From UBA2402 sp044371005 (GTDB lineage: Bacteria > Planctomycetota > Phycisphaerae > Phycisphaerales > UBA1924): DNA of 6,815 nucleotides. A program made the translations under genes and the position numbers. Position 1 is the stretch's first letter. Each line of letters begins with the position of its first letter. Positions 1-5,756 of the stretch are shown piece by piece. Location of the stretch: the NCBI GenBank assembly GCA_044371005.1, contig JBILUL010000218.1, positions 1 to 6,815 of the forward strand, written 5' to 3'. Below the pieces are notes generated by a model. The model was not told where the DNA came from. It saw only the letters and a list, made by a program, of their open reading frames with translations, and ran no database searches.

Positions 1-998
1 AAGTACCCCCCCAGAACAACATCGCCGTCAGCAATCACCTGCATCGACCAGGGGAGGATGGTGTCCTCCGTGATCCCGCCGAACTCCGACCAAGTGGTGG
101 TCGCGGCATCGAACCTGGCAAGTTGACGGGCCGGAGTTTCGCCAGCGGTGGTGAACAGGCCGCCCGCGAGCACGTCCCCATCATCAAGGATCGCAAGCGA
201 GAGAATCTCGTCGTCGGTTCCAGCTCCCAGAGATGACCATTCACCGGTGCTGGGGTTGTAGCGAGCAATGTTGTTCGCGGCGATACCCCCGGCTGTATCG
301 AAGGTCCCCGCAGCGATTGCAGTTCCGTCTGCAAGCACGGCAATCGCATTGACCGTGGTATGTGAGGGACCGCTGACTCCCGTGCCCAGTGGCGACCACG
401 TATTGGTTGCAGAGTGGAAGCGAGCGATGCTGTTTGCTGCGATCCGTCCGGCGGTGGTGAAGCGCCCGCCGACGAGTACATCGCCATCAGGCAGCACCGC
501 TACGCACTGAACGCCACCCCCGGGCATCCCGGCACCCAGCGGCGACCAGATGCCGGTCGAAGGGCGATAGCGGCCGATGTTGTTGACCGTGACGGATCCA
601 ACCTCACTGAACCCGCCCCCGGCAATCAAGTCTCCATTCGGTGCCACGGCGAGCGCCCACACGCTGCCGATATCAGTGCCCATGCCCATCGGAGACCAGA
701 TGCCCGAAGCGGGGTGATACCGCGCGATGCAGCTCGCCGGGTTGCCGCCGGCACTGCGGTAGCTCCCCGCGGCGATCACATCCCCATCCTGCAGCACCGT
801 CACCGCGTACACATCGCCATCAAAGCCCGGTGCGCCGATTCCGGGAACCCATGCTGCAGGTGGGCATTGGGCCGCCGCGTACGACATGCACAGCAAGATG
901 GGAAGTGCTGCCAGCCGCGGGAGGACCGCAATGTGCAGTGCCTGTTCGCTGCAATGCTCATGGGCGGCGGTTCGGACGCATGGGAGGAAACGTGTCAT
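1..998 (-). CDS. Exported beta-propeller repeat protein, C-terminus cut by window edge
   Basis: The reading frame is open without a stop from the ATG at 998-996 down to base 3, giving 332 residues with the C-terminus missing. A GGAG at 1010-1007 lies 8 bases before the ATG and supports this start. Residues 1-28 are an unusually long N-region; a hydrophobic stretch (about 24-42) ends in AAAQC, a good signal peptidase I site after residue 43, so the protein is probably secreted or surface-exposed. From residue 63 onward it consists of ~50-residue repeats with the core VLPDGDVLVGG, then FTTAG, ANNIARY and W-SPLG; the repeat tryptophans sit at 101, 151, 201, 254 and 303. This resembles the kelch-like / delta-60 propeller repeats common in Planctomycetota and Myxococcota exported proteins, which usually mediate binding and are not enzymes. 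An open frame on the opposite strand (414-1040) is its shadow. The gene is divergent from its right-hand neighbour. The ligand is unknown. Confidence 0.85.
   Translation of the reverse strand, partial: MTRFLPCVRTAAHEHCSEQALHIAVLPRLAALPILLCMSYAAAQCPPAAWVPGIGAPGFDGDVYAVTVLQDGDVIAAGSYRSAGGNPASCIARYHPASGIWSPMGMGTDIGSVWALAVAPNGDLIAGGGFSEVGSVTVNNIGRYRPSTGIWSPLGAGMPGGGVQCVAVLPDGDVLVGGRFTTAGRIAANSIARFHSATNTWSPLGTGVSGPSHTTVNAIAVLADGTAIAAGTFDTAGGIAANNIARYNPSTGEWSSLGAGTDDEILSLAILDDGDVLAGGLFTTAGETPARQLARFDAATTTWSEFGGITEDTILPWSMQVIADGDVVLGGY
3..812 (-). repeat. Tandem ~150-base coding repeats (propeller blades)
   Basis: The protein-level repeats begin at residues 63, 113, 163, 216 and 265, with a sixth starting near 316. 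The units are about 49-53 residues long. Each reads roughly hydrophobic strand, DGD (or NGD / DGT), [AG]GG-F, TAG, NNIARY, then W-SPLG or W-S-LG. The DNA of the units is also similar (for example, repeated 'gcgac ca' and 'ggtggtga' strings on the plus strand), consistent with internal duplication. Six blades are visible; a closed propeller would need one or two more beyond the window edge, or a short last blade. Confidence 0.8.
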
Positions 999-1006
999 TG
1001 CGAGTG

Positions 1007-1010
1007 CTCC
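1007..1010 (-). promoter_or_regulatory. Ribosome binding site for the propeller gene
   Basis: On the minus strand this is GGAG, 8 bases before the ATG at 998. It decides the start in favour of ATG 998 over later in-frame codons, which would cut into the signal peptide. Confidence 0.6.
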
Positions 1011-1146
1011 AAAGGTCGCTCATCAGCACTGCACGCCTGAGGGGCATCACGCACACACGCCAGCATGGTGCGATCGGTTCAGGGGCGTGGTGGCTCTAGT
1101 GAGCTGACCTTGCATCAACATTCTGGCAAGCCGTGGGCGACCCTTC

Positions 1147-1178
1147 ATCAGGGAAATAGCCCTGATTGCAGAGGCTGC
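1147..1178. other. Two adjacent small hairpins in the divergent region
   Basis: ATCAGGG (1147-1153) and CCCTGAT (1160-1166) form a perfect 7-bp stem with a 6-base loop. GCAG (1168-1171) and CTGC (1175-1178) form a 4-bp stem with a 3-base loop immediately after it. No U-run follows on either strand, so this is not a standard intrinsic terminator. A palindromic operator or a leader structure is possible, but chance cannot be excluded for stems this short. Confidence 0.3.
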
Positions 1179-1310
1179 CACAAAGCGTCCACGATCCGGC
1201 CCGTCCCGTGCATCCGCGTCGAACCTGTCTCGCGGGGCCTAATCTTCGCGAGTGCAGCACAGTCCTTCGCTGACGTTCCGGGGCCTGAGTTCAGCCACCC
1301 CTGCCAGATC

Positions 1311-1317
1311 AAGGAGG
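1311..1317 (+). promoter_or_regulatory. Perfect Shine-Dalgarno-like AAGGAGG
   Basis: The match to the anti-SD is perfect. The ATG that directly abuts it (1318-1320) has no spacer and opens only a four-codon frame ending in TGA at 1330-1332. In the frame of the downstream gene, a CTG at 1323 lies 5 bases after it and a CTG at 1329 lies 11 bases after it. Translation from either CTG would add a hydrophobic segment (LFLILLTLLSWF) to the following protein. It is either the real RBS with a non-standard start codon or a chance match. Confidence 0.35.
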
Positions 1318-1385
1318 ATGCCCTGTTCCTGATCCTGCTGACATTGCTGAGCTGGTTTCACTCAAGGCCCGAGCCGTCGCCGCGG

Positions 1386-1931
1386 GTGCGCGTTGACTAC
1401 GACCGCCGTGCCGATGTGAGCTTTTATCTCGGCGAGCTTGACAACATGACCATCCACCCCGACCACCTGATGTGCATGGGATGGATGGTCGATGGGCCTC
1501 GGCCAGAAGGCATCCGGGATTACGAACTCGCCCTGCGCGTCTGGGGCATCACCAGCCTCATCGGCGGCGACCAGTACTCGCTCGTCCTCAAGGACGTCCC
1601 CGCGGCATGGATCCGCGAGAACTTCTCTCGCGGCCTGCTCGCTGGCGGCTGGATCAGCCGCCCCGAAGGCATCCAGTTCCCCGCCGCGGTCATGATCATG
1701 TCATCGCAGCGCACCATCGTCTGCGTCGACACCCTGAACATCATCGGACCGGTCAGCAGCGACTGGGACATCACCGAACAAGCCGTTGAGCGGCTCACTG
1801 AACCGGGCGACGTGCATCTGGTCTTCAACCGTCTCCAGAGCATCGACGAGCTGTGCACCGTGCAGACCCGCAAGCGCATCAGGATGTTTCAGCCCAATCA
1901 GTACGGCATCGGATACAACGAGCTTGAGTAA
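1386..1931 (+). CDS. Hypothetical protein, start uncertain
   Basis: I do not recognise the family. The stop is TAA at 1929-1931. I chose GTG 1386 (181 residues) because the convincing coding character begins about there (VRVDYDRRADVSFYLGEL). Alternatives are ATG 1446 (161 residues, with a weak GGCGAG upstream), TTG 1344, and a CTG at 1323 or 1329 served by the perfect AAGGAGG at 1311-1317. The frame is formally open back to ATG 1065, but that extension does not look like protein. The product is a small alpha/beta-looking protein with alternating hydrophobic and charged stretches, a Met/Cys-rich patch (HLMCMGWMVDG), and the C-terminal segment VHLVFNRLQSIDELCTV. No membrane segment, catalytic motif or repeat is evident in the 1386 version; the CTG version would have an N-terminal hydrophobic anchor. 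It converges on PilT with 54 bases between them, and I see no terminator hairpin there. It is the only plus-strand gene in the window. Confidence 0.6.
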   Translation: MRVDYDRRADVSFYLGELDNMTIHPDHLMCMGWMVDGPRPEGIRDYELALRVWGITSLIGGDQYSLVLKDVPAAWIRENFSRGLLAGGWISRPEGIQFPAAVMIMSSQRTIVCVDTLNIIGPVSSDWDITEQAVERLTEPGDVHLVFNRLQSIDELCTVQTRKRIRMFQPNQYGIGYNELE

Positions 1932-1985
1932 GCCCCGCACTTGCATGAAGTTCGGCTTTCGGACATTGGTGACACGTCGGCCCGC

Positions 1986-3041
1986 TCACACCACGGCCTT
2001 CTTCTTGAGCGTGTCCGCATGGCGGGCATAGGTGGCAAGCGTGTCGTAGGTGATCTCACCCGCGTTGTAGAGATCCGTGAGGGCCTGATCGAACGTCACC
2101 ATGCCGTGACGCTTGCCACCCTGCAGTTCGCTGTAGATCATGTGCGCATCGTTGGAACGGATGTGGTGTCGCACGGCAGCCGTGCCGATCATCACCTCGG
2201 AGCAGAGCACAAGATCCTTGTTCGAGGCACGCGGCAGCAGCTGCTGGGCGATCACACCCTGGAATGTGTTGGCCAGCATGTACCGAACTTCCTCCTGCTG
2301 GCCTTCAGGAAAAGTCGAGACCATGCGTTGCACCACATCGATGGCACCGGGCGTGTGCAGCGTCGCGATGACCAGGTGCCCCGTCTCCGCCGCCATGAGT
2401 GCGGTATAGATCGTTTCCCGGTCCCGCATCTCGCCCACAGCAATCACATCCGGATCCTGCCGGAGTACCTGACGCAGCGCTGAGGTGTAGTCGATCACAT
2501 CCGCCAGCAGCTCCTGCTGCACCACGATCGCTCGCTTGAAGGAGTGCACGAACTCGATGGGGTCCTCGATCGTGATGATCTTGCACGGCCGCTCCGAGTT
2601 GATCAGATCGAGCATGTAGTGCAGAGTCGTCGTCTTGCCGACGCCGGTTGGGCCGGTGAGCACCACCAGCCCGTGCGTCTTGCGGGCCAGATCGTCAACG
2701 ATCGCGGGCAGGCGAAGGTCCTCGCGGGTCCGCACGACCGGCTCAGTCAGCCGGATCGAGAGCTCATGCTGGCCGTTGCGTTTATAGACGGTCATGCGGC
2801 ACCTGCCGACATTCTCAAGCGTGATCGATGCGCACAGTTGCCACTCGCGCTCAAGACGAGCCCGCTGTTCCCGATTGAGCGAGTCATTGAGCATCGTTTC
2901 AACCATCTCGGTCGTGATGGCACCGCCCCGCGTGGCCACGATGTCACCGGCGATGCGGAACATCGGCGGGAATCCCACCAGAATGTGCGCATCACTGGCC
3001 TTGTGCTCACGGGCGGCGACGAGAATGGACCTGAGCTTCAT
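1986..3041 (-). CDS. pilT: PilT-type retraction/secretion ATPase
   Basis: This 351-residue protein matches the usual length of PilT, the cytoplasmic hexameric ATPase that depolymerises type IV pili for twitching. The N-terminal domain has the family opening (REHKASDAHILVGFPPMFRI, 11-30). The ATPase core follows with Walker A GPTGVGKTT (130-138), the Asp box IITIEDP (155-161), Walker B DPDVIAVGEMRD (196-207, catalytic Glu204) and the His box TGHLVIATLHT (220-230). The C-terminal AVRHHIR (289-295) corresponds to the PilT-specific AIRNLIRE-type motif, and IYSELQGG followed by GMVTFDQAL is also PilT-like. All catalytic residues are present, so it should be active. The start at ATG 3041 is supported by homology, with only a weak AGG 8 bases upstream. 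It lies 148 bases after the TPR gene in the same direction. No PilB, PilC or pilin gene is in the window, so its partner pilus lies elsewhere. It could instead be a PilU-like paralogue. Confidence 0.93.
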   Translation of the reverse strand: MKLRSILVAAREHKASDAHILVGFPPMFRIAGDIVATRGGAITTEMVETMLNDSLNREQRARLEREWQLCASITLENVGRCRMTVYKRNGQHELSIRLTEPVVRTREDLRLPAIVDDLARKTHGLVVLTGPTGVGKTTTLHYMLDLINSERPCKIITIEDPIEFVHSFKRAIVVQQELLADVIDYTSALRQVLRQDPDVIAVGEMRDRETIYTALMAAETGHLVIATLHTPGAIDVVQRMVSTFPEGQQEEVRYMLANTFQGVIAQQLLPRASNKDLVLCSEVMIGTAAVRHHIRSNDAHMIYSELQGGKRHGMVTFDQALTDLYNAGEITYDTLATYARHADTLKKKAVV

Positions 3042-3189
3042 GGGTGGACCTGTCGTGATGGCCGGCGAATGCAGATCTCATGCACGCGGTGGCGAAGGCG
3101 GGTAAATGGCCGGGGGGAGGTGCTCTTGAGCGAGGGGGTGGGGCGGGGGTGGTATCGGCGGGAACTGCGAGCGGAAGTTGGTGCGTGAT
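3042..3189. other. Spacer before pilT with clustered G runs on the plus strand
   Basis: This 148-base gap separates the TPR stop from the pilT start. On the plus strand it contains a six-G run at 3112-3117 and runs of 5, 4 and 5 G at 3134-3138, 3140-3143 and 3145-3149, then GGG at 3160-3162. The cluster fits a G-quadruplex pattern on the template strand of pilT; the transcript here would be C-rich and weakly structured. I see no Rho-independent terminator. A pilT promoter would be expected here if it is transcribed separately, but no clear -35/-10 pair stands out. Confidence 0.45.
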
Positions 3190-3990
3190 TCATCGACGCA
3201 GCCGCGGCATCACGCGGCGGAAGAAGGCAGCAATTGAACTGGACGAATCGAACTTGGTCAGTGCCGCACGCACTTCGGATTCACATCCCGGAAGCTGCGA
3301 GGCCAGCATGTAGCTTCGACGGGCTTGATCGCGAAACCCAAGTGCGAGCTGGCAGTGCCCGTCGATCAGCCATGCATACGAGCTCTGCGGATGCATCTCG
3401 ACTGCCTGCCGCGCGCTCGCCGCGGCGGGCGCCGGCTGCCGGTAATGCAGATGCACGCGAGCAATCGTGACCCGGTCAAACCAATCCGCACCCGGTTCAG
3501 CCAGGCTCTTCTCAAAACAGTCGCGAGCACGGGGCGAACGCAGCGCCAGCATCAACTCGCCGCGGGCCTGCCATCGAAGGGTCGACGAGCCCGGGGCCTG
3601 GAGCGACGCATCACTCACGGCCTGTGCTGCATCCTGATCTCCAATACGCAGGCACGCGCGAGACTTGGCCGCCATCAGGTCGCCATTGTTGCGGAAGAGT
3701 TCAAGGGCCTTGTCGCTCCAGAGCCGTGCTTCGCGATGATCTCCCAGTTCAACCAGCATCTGCACCTGACCAACCCACGCCGCGACGATCCCGCGATCAT
3801 CGCGGAGTGCCCGCGTATAGAGCTGGAGGGCCGGTTCAAAGCGACCGGTCCGGACTGCCTGCTCGGCATGGTGCAGATCGTCCGCAGCGGAGCGGATCGC
3901 GACGCCCAGCTCGTTCGCAGGAGTCTGCTGGCGAGCCTCTGGCTGTTGCTGTGGTTGTTGAACTTCAAGCCGCGAGAATCGACCGCTCAT
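3190..3990 (-). CDS. Cytoplasmic TPR-repeat protein (six repeats)
   Basis: This 266-residue protein has no signal peptide or membrane segment. Residues 1-30 are a Q/P-rich, probably disordered linker (QQPQQQPEARQQ). Residues 36-235 make six consecutive helix-turn-helix units of 33-34 residues, starting near 36, 69, 102, 136, 169 and 203. They carry the TPR pattern of a small residue at position 8 and an Ala at about position 20 (for example AEQAVRTGRFEPALQLYTRAL). The tail is basic (FFRRVMPRLRR, 256-266) and could touch nucleic acid or lipid headgroups. TPR proteins act as binding scaffolds. Its ATG (3990-3988) overlaps the TGA of the preceding gene by four bases (ATGA), so the two are translationally coupled and probably made in fixed ratio. 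The likeliest role is scaffolding for the membrane protein and ATPase module upstream, but this rests only on the neighbourhood. Confidence 0.85.
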   Translation of the reverse strand: MSGRFSRLEVQQPQQQPEARQQTPANELGVAIRSAADDLHHAEQAVRTGRFEPALQLYTRALRDDRGIVAAWVGQVQMLVELGDHREARLWSDKALELFRNNGDLMAAKSRACLRIGDQDAAQAVSDASLQAPGSSTLRWQARGELMLALRSPRARDCFEKSLAEPGADWFDRVTIARVHLHYRQPAPAAASARQAVEMHPQSSYAWLIDGHCQLALGFRDQARRSYMLASQLPGCESEVRAALTKFDSSSSIAAFFRRVMPRLRR

Positions 3991-5030
3991 GGTGCTGCTC
4001 CTTCGATTCGGCCCAGATTGCTCCAGGGTCGGATGCGTCCGAGCACCCTGCCGATCAGGTTCTCAGGGCGGATCAGCCCGGCATTGATGTACATCGGAGT
4101 CACCAGCCCACGGGCATCGATCCCGTACAAGGTCCATCGCAGGGCCGAGGGCGGTACGAAGTAACGATCTGACGGGACGGTAAGTGAGAAATCGGGTCGG
4201 TGCGGACCAATCGGTCCCAGATCCAACGGCAGTTCCTCGCCGTTGACGTAAAGGACGCGATTGCGGATCTCGATGACATCTCCGGGAAGGCCCATGATGC
4301 GATCGACGTTGTAGCGGCTGTCGAGGAGGTACCCGTTGCCGAACGGGGCGGCGTCCATGCGCACCAGGACCAGCTCGCCGCGCTTCCATGGCCCGGTGTT
4401 GAGCCGCGGGCCGCTGCACAGGACCACATCGCCATCAGCCATGCCGCGGATCGCATGCACGTTCGTCAACTGCAACGGGCGGATGAACTGGCCCGCTCCG
4501 TAGACCACGGGCGCGTAGAGCAGGCAGCCCACCATCACGAAGCAGGCCAGGCCCACGGCGATGCGGTGCAGCATCGTACTGGCAGTAAGCCGGTCGCTGA
4601 AGAGCATGGCAAACGACGTTCCGTGGATGGAGATCGCCAGATACAGCAGGAAATCACTGAGTGGCTCACCGATCACCACAATGCAGCCGAGCATCGCCAG
4701 GCTCCACAGGATCGCAATCGCCCACCCAAACCCGCGGCGACCCATCGCGCTGTTCCGCACATGCGGAAAGCCCGGAATGACCGCGGCAACGACCTCTGAG
4801 AGTGGAATCCGCAACGGCTCCGGGAGCCAGAGCGCCGGACGGAACGTGCCGGCGATGCTCCGGGTGTGAATCGCCGAAACATCCATTGCCCGCACCGCAC
4901 CTCGCACCAGTGGATTACGGCTGCCTCGGGGCGGCTCGACATCCACACCGCTCAGGTCAAGCAGCGACTGGCACCGCAGACAACTGCTGGTGCCGGGCGA
5001 GTTCTGGAATGAGCAGTTCCGGCATTCCAT
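3987..5030 (-). CDS. Zinc-ribbon membrane protein with degenerate signal peptidase I-like domain
   Basis: This 347-residue protein starts at ATG 5030, giving a complete N-terminal zinc ribbon (C3, C6, C17, C20: CRNC and CLRC). Residues 78-100 (IPGFPHVRNSAMGRRG) resemble the lead-in of TM2/DUF5683-like membrane domains. Three membrane helices follow at about 102-121, 125-146 and 155-178. Residues ~185-335 match the signal peptidase I (S26) fold. The box B region is AIRGMADGDVVLC (193-205), box D is VDRIMGLPGDVIEIRN (242-257) followed by LYVNGEELP, and a box E-like end runs FVPPS, GIDARG, then NLIGRVL (324-330). In active enzymes box B has Ser-Met and box D has Lys-Arg. Here these positions read Gly196-Met197 and Asp243-Arg244, so the Ser/Lys dyad appears lost and the domain is probably a non-catalytic binding module. 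The gene is 9 bases downstream of the DUF2997 gene, has no strong RBS, and is coupled to the TPR gene by a 4-base overlap. Confidence 0.85.
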   Translation of the reverse strand: MECRNCSFQNSPGTSSCLRCQSLLDLSGVDVEPPRGSRNPLVRGAVRAMDVSAIHTRSIAGTFRPALWLPEPLRIPLSEVVAAVIPGFPHVRNSAMGRRGFGWAIAILWSLAMLGCIVVIGEPLSDFLLYLAISIHGTSFAMLFSDRLTASTMLHRIAVGLACFVMVGCLLYAPVVYGAGQFIRPLQLTNVHAIRGMADGDVVLCSGPRLNTGPWKRGELVLVRMDAAPFGNGYLLDSRYNVDRIMGLPGDVIEIRNRVLYVNGEELPLDLGPIGPHRPDFSLTVPSDRYFVPPSALRWTLYGIDARGLVTPMYINAGLIRPENLIGRVLGRIRPWSNLGRIEGAAP

Positions 5031-5039
5031 GAGCGAGCA

Positions 5040-5252
5040 TCATCCGTTGGTGTGACCGTGCGTGTGCGAATCGATGCGAACTTCGCCCGGCGAGCCGTAG
5101 TACTCGCTGGTGAGGCGGCGCTGCTCTTCCTTGCCGACGATGTCGCGCAGCATGTCGGTCAGCTTCGTGCACTCCTTGCCTGAAACGCCATGAACCTTGA
5201 TCGAGACCTTGCCGTCTCGCGAGATCGTGATGTCAAACTGTGGGCGACTCAT
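5040..5252 (-). CDS. DUF2997 family small protein
   Basis: This 70-residue protein has the typical size of the family. The pattern FDITISRDGKVSIKVHGVSG (6-25), then KECTKL with Cys28, a short helix, and EYYG (50-53) matches the DUF2997 layout as I know it: two beta strands, a G-K-x-C motif, a helix, and a conserved EYY. The function of the family is unknown. Such proteins are found beside DUF1257/Ycf35-like proteins, as here. The start is fixed by GGAG at 5263-5260, 7 bases before the ATG. It is 18 bases downstream of the DUF1257-like gene. An extra His-rich tail (DSHTHGHTNG, 61-70) follows the conserved part; it could bind metal, but this is speculative. It was short enough to be easily missed. 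Confidence 0.85.
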   Translation of the reverse strand: MSRPQFDITISRDGKVSIKVHGVSGKECTKLTDMLRDIVGKEEQRRLTSEYYGSPGEVRIDSHTHGHTNG

Positions 5253-5259
5253 CAGAATG

Positions 5260-5263
5260 CTCC
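5260..5263 (-). promoter_or_regulatory. Ribosome binding site for the DUF2997 gene
   Basis: On the minus strand this is GGAG, spaced 7 bases from the ATG at 5252. It fixes the start of this small gene. Confidence 0.6.
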
Positions 5264-5270
5264 GTTGGCT

Positions 5271-5732
5271 TCAGCGGACGGCACGAACACGCAGGTTGAT
5301 TGAGGCATCGGCCGCGACCGATTCGCTGGCGATCTCGTAGCCGCGTGCCTTGAGTTCAGTTGCGAGCTTGTTGTACGCAAACTGCTGCACGATGCGGCCC
5401 GAGACCTCCTCGCTCACGCGAAGCAGTTCGGCCTTGGGCACGTTCTTTCCCGAAGCGCACACCGTGCAGCGGCCCCGGTCGTCGACTCCGATCTCGACGA
5501 CCACCGCACCCTTCACCATGCGAAGCTTCTCGCCCCGCTGGAGCGTCTCGGCGATCACCTCGCTGTTGGGCACATCAGTCTCGATCGAGTTCTCCCGGTC
5601 GGTGAGCCGGTTGACATCCGTCTCAACTCCCAGCGACGCAAAACCCATGGAGGACACCGCCCCCAGCACCGCGGCGGAAATCGCGGGCCACGAAGCAATC
5701 ACGATCGGAGTCAGAACAACTACGGTGCTCAT
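5271..5732 (-). CDS. DUF1257 / Ycf35-like protein, divergent
   Basis: This protein has 153 residues. The C-terminal half carries the best family match: VQQFAYNKLATELKARGYEI (115-134) followed by a final strand INLRVRAV resembles the DUF1257/Ycf35 ending (Q-x-AY, helix, G-[FY], strand). The N-terminus (4-35, VVVLTPIVIASWP and onward) is very hydrophobic. It may be the first strand and helix of the fold or a membrane-contacting segment; it has no cleavage site and no flanking positive charge, so I do not call a signal peptide. Residues 88-93 contain CxxC (Cys89, Cys92), which could bind metal or act in redox chemistry. The start is supported by AGAGGA 5 bases before the ATG. Its position between a Ycf46-like ATPase and DUF2997 supports the family call. 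Cyanobacteria and plastids also carry ycf35 and ycf46 genes; the biochemical role is not settled. Confidence 0.75.
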   Translation of the reverse strand: MSTVVVLTPIVIASWPAISAAVLGAVSSMGFASLGVETDVNRLTDRENSIETDVPNSEVIAETLQRGEKLRMVKGAVVVEIGVDDRGRCTVCASGKNVPKAELLRVSEEVSGRIVQQFAYNKLATELKARGYEIASESVAADASINLRVRAVR

Positions 5733-5737
5733 GTCAT

Positions 5738-5743
5738 TCCTCT
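5738..5743 (-). promoter_or_regulatory. Ribosome binding site for the DUF1257-like gene
   Basis: On the minus strand this is AGAGGA, spaced 5 bases from the ATG at 5732, inside the 24-base gap after the ATPase stop. Confidence 0.6.
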
Positions 5744-5756
5744 CAACAGAAGGTCT

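Larger units (their letters stand above)
999..1385. other. Divergent intergenic region
   Basis: A plus-strand frame is open from 1065 and continues into the next gene. Its translation up to about 1320 does not look like protein: it has scattered Cys, His and Pro and no periodic hydrophobic pattern. I therefore treat this stretch as non-coding. It must hold the promoters for both divergent genes, but I cannot assign -35/-10 boxes with confidence. The only hexamer worth naming is TAATCT at 1240-1245, without a convincing -35. The structure seen is inverted repeats at 1147-1166, 1168-1178 and 1229-1252, and a Shine-Dalgarno-like AAGGAGG at 1311-1317. Confidence 0.5.

Noticed and set aside
414..1040. 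Long plus-strand open frame opposite the propeller gene
   Set aside because: Its translation is Arg/His/Pro-rich without a domain, while the minus strand in the same codon register gives clear propeller repeats and a signal peptide; it is an antisense shadow.
1147..1178. Rho-independent terminator
   Set aside because: Stable small stems are present but no U-run follows on either strand, and no gene ends nearby.
1240..1245. TAATCT as a -10 box for the plus-strand gene
   Set aside because: No acceptable -35 at the right distance; a single hexamer in this region is not evidence.
1065..1385. N-terminal extension of the plus-strand gene back to ATG 1065
   Set aside because: The translated stretch has no protein-like pattern, no RBS before 1065, and contains the inverted repeats and the AAGGAGG.
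1941..2483. Plus-strand open frame opposite pilT
   Set aside because: It lies fully inside pilT, whose Walker and His boxes prove the minus-strand frame.
3325..4164. 279-codon plus-strand open frame across the TPR and membrane protein genes
   Set aside because: It is antisense to two well-supported genes and its translation shows no domain or repeat; long antisense frames are common in high-GC DNA.
5628..5725. Signal peptide on the DUF1257-like protein
   Set aside because: The N-terminus is hydrophobic but lacks a positively charged n-region and a cleavage site, and the segment can be the first strand and helix of the domain.
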